Positions 43,626-47,844 of a stretch of 47,844 nt of DNA are shown here, one piece after another; positions within the stretch are counted from its first letter, which is position 1, and each line of letters starts with the position of its first letter. The notes under the pieces were generated by a model, which saw only the letters and a list, made by a program, of their open reading frames with translations, ran no database searches and was not told the origin of the DNA. Position numbers and translations under genes: made by a program. Source of the DNA: an uncultured Eubacteriales bacterium (GTDB taxonomy: Bacteria; Bacillota; Clostridia; Christensenellales; CAG-138); contig UQXE01000013.1 in assembly GCA_900544965.1 (NCBI GenBank), forward strand, positions 1 through 47,844. The letters run 5' to 3'.

Positions 43626-44372
43626 TTATGCTAAAACGTTCAATTTTTCTACGGCCGTAGCATTCTTCCAGCGTTTAACCGATAAGACCGCAAAGATGGC
43701 CGTAATTAAGCCGATTACCGCTACAGATATAAAAGTCGGACAAATGACGGGTTTATTGAAACAACTATATACAAGCGATGTATAATGGGAAAATGGATTA
43801 ACCGAATAAAGAAGGCGCCCGAGTGTCGAAACGCTGTTGGCATCGTTGTATAATGGTGTAATCATTACAATAAACATATAAAGCATATTTATAACCGGGC
43901 TTGCCAAATTCGGATTTGAAATTAGGCCGCCCAGTACTATGGAGGTGAACGATAAAAACATAAACGATAGCAACATAACCCCCAAAAAAGCGATTACGTT
44001 TACATCACTGCCGCTGCAATACGCAAAAACCACCAACGCCAAGGCAAATGGAACCATCAATAAAAAGTGGAAAATGCTTTGCCCCAAAAAAACGCAGATA
44101 GGACGAACCTTGAAAGTAGCATACATCTCTATCGTGGCTATTCCATTACTCAAAGCAATGGAAGCAGCCTGCATATTGATGAAAATCGAAATCGCCATGG
44201 AGCAGAACAATCCAACGCCATAGTCAACTATGCTGTTGGAACCGTTACTGGATGCAATACTAACTATAAGGTAAGTTGCGGGAAAAATTATTACCAGCAT
44301 AAGGTACTGCACAAAGTTAAGACGCAGCGTTTTTAAACTTATCCAAATCGAGGTTGAAATAGACTTAATCAT
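43626..44372 (-). CDS. ABC-2-type transporter permease
   Basis: A 248-residue membrane protein with six hydrophobic segments, in the style of the ABC-2 export permeases: LMLVIIFPATYLIVSIA near the N-terminus, NPNLASPVINMLYMF in the middle and a final FISVAVIGLITAIFAVL helix before a basic tail. It overlaps the ATPase gene upstream by 8 nt, so the two are cotranslated as one exporter. Following a radical SAM gene, it most likely exports a modified peptide or gives self-protection. Substrate is unknown. No peptidase domain is present. Confidence 0.85.
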   Translation of the reverse strand: MIKSISTSIWISLKTLRLNFVQYLMLVIIFPATYLIVSIASSNGSNSIVDYGVGLFCSMAISIFINMQAASIALSNGIATIEMYATFKVRPICVFLGQSIFHFLLMVPFALALVVFAYCSGSDVNVIAFLGVMLLSFMFLSFTSIVLGGLISNPNLASPVINMLYMFIVMITPLYNDANSVSTLGRLLYSVNPFSHYTSLVYSCFNKPVICPTFISVAVIGLITAIFAVLSVKRWKNATAVEKLNVLA

Positions 44373-45258
44373 TTATGGCTCTCTCCTTTATAATGGATAA
44401 TATCCCTTCATAGAACGCCGGATGCTCACATTCCAGAGCGAGTATTTCCGAAGCCCCCGCAACATCCTGCATCAATAACAGCATCTGGGCAATATCGTCC
44501 GTTATTATTTCAAACTCCGAACCGTTTTGCAAAAAATTACCCCCTGCTTCAAGCAACGCTTTCATAGTGCTTTGGATACTTGCTACAGTAATTTTGCAGC
44601 GGCAAAAATCCGACTTAAGATCCATTGGTTTGCCCCGAAATACGATTTCTCCATTCTTCATAACCACAAATGATGAACAAAGCCTTTTTATCTCGGGAAT
44701 ATCGTGCGATGCAATCAATACTGCCGTACCCTTATCCTTTTCTTCGCCGATCAGTTTCCAGATTGTTTCCTTGGATAAAATGTCGATCATTGCGGTTGCC
44801 TCATCCAATATCAAATACTGTTTTTCCTGAGCCAGCGCGCACGCAAATGACAAAAGCTTTTTTTGACCTCCGGAAAGCGCGTATGCATAATGATTTGCAA
44901 TGCTCGTAAGTCCCGCCCTAGCAAGGGTGATTTCGGCCTTGCCTAAAGCTTCCCTTTTATTGTACCCGCAATAGTACAATGCGGCCAATACCGTTTCATT
45001 AACTGTAAGCGCCGGATATATGGCGGGAAACTGCGGCACGTACGCTAGTCTGCTGGGGTCGTTCTCCCTGTCGTCGATTGTTATGGTTCCGCAGCCAATT
45101 TTAATCACCCCGAGAATCTGCTGAATAAGCGTTGTTTTTCCTGAACCATTTGGCCCAACCAGACCGACAACTTCTCCTTGCGCGACTGTAAGACTTATAT
45201 TTTTGTTTGCTTGTACACCATTAGGATAAGTTTTCGTAATATTTGTGATGTTTATCAT
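44365..45258 (-). CDS. ABC transporter ATP-binding protein
   Basis: A 297-residue ATPase. Walker A is GPNGSGKTT (35-43), signature LSGGQ (128-132), Walker B YLILDEA (148-154) and a switch His in IASHDIPEIKRL. The C-terminal 80 residues form an accessory region as in CcmA/NatA-like exporters. The start ATG overlaps the stop of the radical SAM gene (ATGA) and the end overlaps the permease start. The three genes form a tightly coupled operon, consistent with a maturation-and-export unit. Confidence 0.93.
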   Translation of the reverse strand: MINITNITKTYPNGVQANKNISLTVAQGEVVGLVGPNGSGKTTLIQQILGVIKIGCGTITIDDRENDPSRLAYVPQFPAIYPALTVNETVLAALYYCGYNKREALGKAEITLARAGLTSIANHYAYALSGGQKKLLSFACALAQEKQYLILDEATAMIDILSKETIWKLIGEEKDKGTAVLIASHDIPEIKRLCSSFVVMKNGEIVFRGKPMDLKSDFCRCKITVASIQSTMKALLEAGGNFLQNGSEFEIITDDIAQMLLLMQDVAGASEILALECEHPAFYEGILSIIKERAIND

Positions 45259-46499
45259 AATGCGGCCCTCTTATAATACTCTGTAATTTTATCTTCAACT
45301 ATTACCGGAAGCAGTTCAACAAAGTCGTCCTTCCTGCATTTATGGTTATTCATTACGCATCCTCCATAGCACAAAGCGCCGTATAGGCAGTTATATACGC
45401 AGGGAGAGGGGTCATAAATATATCTAAACCATTCATTATCTGTTATTTCAAACTTTGAATCATCTGTAATATTACCTATACTGTCGCAATATAGTTTACC
45501 TGGGCAGACATATGCTTTTAGGTTTTCATCCAAAGCAAAACTGTTTCTGGAATGGATGACACACGGGGCCTTTTCTAATTTAAGTTTGATTGGAAACCCA
45601 CGCGCTCTTGAATGGTTTATTAGCTCCATAATGTCCGTTAAATTATGAACATCATTACAATTTTTCTTCTTTTGGCCGTCAAAGATTAAATCAAAATAAA
45701 TAGAAATCTTGTTTCCAAACCTATCGTACAAGTCGTCTACCAATGATTTATATGGCGTTAAATCCTTTGAATATATATTTATACGTATATTCACCTTTTG
45801 GGGCAGCTCATCTGCTAAAATAATCAGGTTATCGTATATGACATCAAACGTAGGTCCCCTATCACTTGTTACCCTAATAGAATCATGCAGCATTTTATTG
45901 CCGTCAAATGTAATTTGTAAAAGGAATGATCCATATTGCTTGATTGCATCAATCAAATTTTTGCTTACAGCATATCCATTCGTTATAAGCGTATTCCCAA
46001 CCTTTACGCCCTCAAGCGAATTTATTTTCCGCATTGCATACAGCAATACGTCCTCGTTGATGGTTGGTTCTCCGCCAAAATAAACAATGGATAGCTCCCG
46101 TACATCGCTGTTTTTTATAAAATCACATAAAGTATTAATCTTATCTTCTGATATATAACGTTTATACTGCGTTTCTTTCCGATAGTCTTGATAACAATAT
46201 GGGCAGGAAAGATTACAATCTGAAGTCATTGATAAAAAAATGCCCATGCAATCTGAACGAAGTATAGCGTTTTGAATTATATCCTTAAAAATATAAATCT
46301 CATTTAACTCCGAGCGCAATAGAATTCCTTGCCGTAGGAGCAGAGAAGTTTCATAGTCTGATAACAAAGACCATTGTTGACTCTCCACAGCGTTCCAAAC
46401 CTCTTTTGATAAGGCTACAAACGACCGATGCAATGTGTTGTATATAAATACTATAGATTTTTTTTGAAGGGTATAATTATAATTTGATCTTTTATACAT
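45255..46499 (-). CDS. Radical SAM/SPASM peptide maturase
   Basis: A 414-residue radical SAM enzyme. The first 75 residues look like a short recognition domain (IYNTLHRSFVALSKEVWNA ... LLRQGILL), as in peptide-modifying members. The [4Fe-4S]-SAM motif is C95-NLS-C99-PY-C102, followed by YFGGEPT. The C-terminal SPASM region has several cysteines, including YVCPGKLYC, CVYNCLYGALCYGGC and HKC, for auxiliary clusters. ATG 46499 is chosen because GGGAGG lies 7 nt upstream; the frame is open to GTG 46574. Such enzymes install thioether, C-C or epimer modifications on ribosomal peptides. A Cys-bearing short frame lies just upstream. Confidence 0.9.
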   Translation of the reverse strand: MYKRSNYNYTLQKKSIVFIYNTLHRSFVALSKEVWNAVESQQWSLLSDYETSLLLRQGILLRSELNEIYIFKDIIQNAILRSDCMGIFLSMTSDCNLSCPYCYQDYRKETQYKRYISEDKINTLCDFIKNSDVRELSIVYFGGEPTINEDVLLYAMRKINSLEGVKVGNTLITNGYAVSKNLIDAIKQYGSFLLQITFDGNKMLHDSIRVTSDRGPTFDVIYDNLIILADELPQKVNIRINIYSKDLTPYKSLVDDLYDRFGNKISIYFDLIFDGQKKKNCNDVHNLTDIMELINHSRARGFPIKLKLEKAPCVIHSRNSFALDENLKAYVCPGKLYCDSIGNITDDSKFEITDNEWFRYIYDPSPCVYNCLYGALCYGGCVMNNHKCRKDDFVELLPVIVEDKITEYYKRAAL

Positions 46500-46526
46500 G
46501 CTACTACCTCCCATTGTAGTAAACGT

Positions 46527-46562
46527 GGTGGCAATTAGGTAGCTAATATATAAATTGCCACC
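46527..46562. repeat. Inverted repeat in the leader of the radical SAM gene
   Basis: GGTGGCAATT and AATTGCCACC are perfect 10-bp arms separated by 16 bp, 28 bp before the maturase start. It could lower expression of the maturase relative to an upstream peptide gene, or act as an operator. Confidence 0.55.
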
Positions 46563-46598
46563 AACTCTATTCACATTTAAGCCATTAAATCACCTATC

Positions 46599-46724
46599 CT
46601 ATTTGGGGAGATCGTCGTTTTTTATCGGGTTGCAGAAAACACAGAAATTTGGCTCTGCGCATTGATATACGCCTGATTCAATTACCACAATACGCTTATC
46701 TGAATCAAATTTTAACAGATACAC
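46599..46724 (-). CDS. Candidate precursor peptide with three cysteines
   Basis: A 41-codon frame from GTG 46724 to TAG 46599, about 100 bp upstream of the maturase and on the same strand. The N-terminal half (YLLKFDSDKRIVVIESG) is charged and leader-like. The C-terminal half, YQCAEPNFCVFCNP, has Cys22, Cys28 and Cys31 close together, as expected for a thioether-type core. There is no clear ribosome site before the GTG, and the next in-frame stop is only four codons upstream, so the start is uncertain. The frame may be chance or a remnant. Confidence 0.35.
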   Translation of the reverse strand: MYLLKFDSDKRIVVIESGVYQCAEPNFCVFCNPIKNDDLPK

Positions 46725-47045
46725 TTTATAATTTCAAGCACTTAAAAATAATTATATATTATAATATTTCTAAGAAAGCACGCTCCTTAAAAACGGAAGT
46801 CCTTAAAGTCTGATATATAAGCATTTTGTTAACTTGTTTTTCCTCCTAAAATTAGTAAATACACAGAAAATATATTACAATGTATTATTGTATCAGGTTG
46901 ACAACATAGGGCAAATATTATATTTTTAAGGATTTTGATTACATAATATCTGACACAAATAATAAGAGAAGAGACCCCCTGATTGAAGTGAACCCCAAAA
47001 AGTTAGACAGTATGGTATAATGTGTAATAAGAGGGGTGTTTTTCT
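46725..47045. other. AT-rich spacer between the operon and the IS
   Basis: An AGGAGG (minus strand, 46842-46847) has no start codon within normal spacing; the first ATG is 17 nt away and opens only a 21-codon frame. A TTGTCA (minus strand, about 46899-46904) could be a -35 box for the operon, with only a weak -10. The left end of the IS starts near 46984. Confidence 0.4.
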
Positions 47046-47439
47046 ATGGCAAAAGGGATACCGAACAAACGATATACGCCAGAATTTAAGGTCATGGTGG
47101 CAGAGACGATGCAAAGGGGAGAGACTTAGCTATACAGAGACTTCGCAGCGATTTGAAGTAAATAGCCACCATAGAATACAGGATTGGGAGCGGATATATT
47201 TGACGGAAGGCCCGGAAGGCTTTCAAATTGAGCGCCGCGGCCGAGGCAGCACAGGCCGACCGAGAGAGTTGCCAACAAAGGTGGAAGAAGATTTGCTGGC
47301 AGAGGTGCAGCGACTTCGAGCGGAGAATGCGTACCTAAAAAACTTGCAAGCCTTGGTTTTGGAAAACGAGCGACACCAGCGAAAAAACGCAGGTGATTAT
47401 AAAGCTGAGGCAAGAATTCAAGCTCGAACTGCTGCTTGA
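47046..47439 (+). pseudogene. IS3-family transposase OrfA, frameshifted
   Basis: Translation starts MAKGIPNKRYTPEFKVMVAE at ATG 47046 and meets TAG about 27 codons later. The normal protein continues in another frame as LSYTETSQRFEV, then WERIYLTEGPEGF and a Leu-rich LRAENAYLKNL coiled region. One extra G in the run at 47116-47119 explains the break. The helix-turn-helix is split by the shift, so this copy should not make normal OrfA. Confidence 0.85.
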
Positions 47440-47844
47440 AGTAGCACAACTTCCCAGAGCGACATTTTATTATCATGCAAAGCGCATGAAGCAATCGGAC
47501 AAATACGCCGATGCGAAAGCCAAAATTGCGGTTATCTATCATGAGCACAAAGGACGCTATGGTTACCGTCGCATCACCGGTGAGTTGCGCAATTGGGGAT
47601 TTACGCTGAATCATAAGACTGTCCGACGACTGATGAAAGAACTGAATCTCGTCTGCCGTGTGCGGATAAAAAAGTATCGCTCTTACAAGGGCGAGGCAGG
47701 GAGAATTGCGCCAAATCTGCTGGAACGTAATTTTGAAGCGGATAAGCCAAACCAGAAGCGGGTGACGGATGTTACAGAGTTCTCGCTCTTTGGACAGAAG
47801 CTCTATCTATCTCCAATCCTCGGCTTGTGCAGCCGAGATATTGT
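47393..47844 (+). CDS. IS3-family transposase OrfB, partial
   Basis: The frame encodes the start of an rve-type (DDE) transposase: ATFYYHAKRM, then YHEHKGRYGYRRITGEL, the HTH_21-like block, and VTDVTEFSLFG with the first catalytic Asp. The window ends before the other two acidic residues. OrfB is in a different frame from OrfA; in this family fusion by ribosomal frameshifting is usual, and an A6 run lies at 47382-47387. The GTG at 47393 is only a nominal start. Confidence 0.85.
   Translation, partial: MIIKLRQEFKLELLLEVAQLPRATFYYHAKRMKQSDKYADAKAKIAVIYHEHKGRYGYRRITGELRNWGFTLNHKTVRRLMKELNLVCRVRIKKYRSYKGEAGRIAPNLLERNFEADKPNQKRVTDVTEFSLFGQKLYLSPILGLCSRDI

Larger units (their letters stand above)
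46984..47844 (+). mobile_element. IS3-family (IS150-like) insertion sequence, right end cut by window
   Basis: The left end begins near TGAAGTGAACCCC, followed by CAAAAAGTTAGACA, the style of IS150-group terminal repeats. It carries orfA and orfB transposase frames in the usual order. The right end and target duplication lie beyond the window. Confidence 0.85.

Noticed and set aside
46500..46574. In-frame N-terminal extension of the radical SAM protein (from GTG 46574), or a separate peptide ending in TTFTTMGGSS
   Set aside because: The maturase ribosome site GGGAGG lies within this stretch and there is no stop codon before the maturase start, so it is leader sequence, not a peptide gene.
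1..47844. CRISPR array, tRNA or rRNA genes
   Set aside because: No regularly spaced short repeats were seen; the only repeats are the two 104-bp units. No convincing cloverleaf or rRNA segment was noticed in the intergenic regions, though a covariance-model search was not possible.

Overview
The window looks like chromosomal DNA of an anaerobic, endospore-forming Firmicute of the class Clostridia. The evidence is a spoVAC-spoVAD-spoVAE operon, spoIVA, CotF-like coat proteins and a cotJC remnant (sporulation), together with a reverse rubrerythrin, butyrate kinase, a FeoA-FeoB fusion, glycolytic genes and Firmicute-type AGGAGG ribosome sites. No rRNA, tRNA or CRISPR array was seen. The species cannot be named from the sequence alone.

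Left part (1-8.0 kb): two diverged copies of a ~104-bp hairpin repeat; two CotF-like coat genes; a SpoVA operon preceded by two very small genes, one of them translationally coupled to spoVAC; a VanW/G5-like surface protein; a P1-family (DmpA/NylC-like) peptidase; an ECF S-component next to coaX (probably pantothenate uptake and phosphorylation).

Middle part (8.1-39.7 kb): uvrB-uvrA behind a sigma-A promoter with a LexA/DinR box at the start site; a nitroreductase-like protein and an alpha/beta hydrolase; reverse rubrerythrin; a second VanW lipoprotein; a DUF3810-like membrane metallopeptidase; pgi; feoAB plus a Cys-rich FeoB partner; spoIVA; a lipoprotein; the pgk-tpiA-gpmI operon; a ~1.1-kb stretch without a gene; transketolase; a dockerin fragment; gdhA; a lone butyrate kinase; trpS; a FAD/Rieske oxidoreductase with a small partner gene. 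Several very small genes were recovered by direct translation (1523-1654, 20567-20707, 33455-33613, 39520-39696).

Right part (39.9-47.8 kb) is accessory or decaying DNA. A TldD/PmbA-family gene is broken by frameshifts. A 3' fragment of cotJC abuts the end of a large serine recombinase gene, so an element appears to have integrated into cotJC, in the manner of the sigK skin element. The element carries a small recombinase-associated gene and a radical-SAM/SPASM - ABC ATPase - ABC permease operon. A short Cys-containing reading frame lies upstream of the radical SAM gene and is a candidate RiPP precursor. An IS3-family (IS150-like) insertion with a frameshifted orfA runs off the right edge. 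The other half of cotJC is not in the window, so the far end of the element must lie beyond it.
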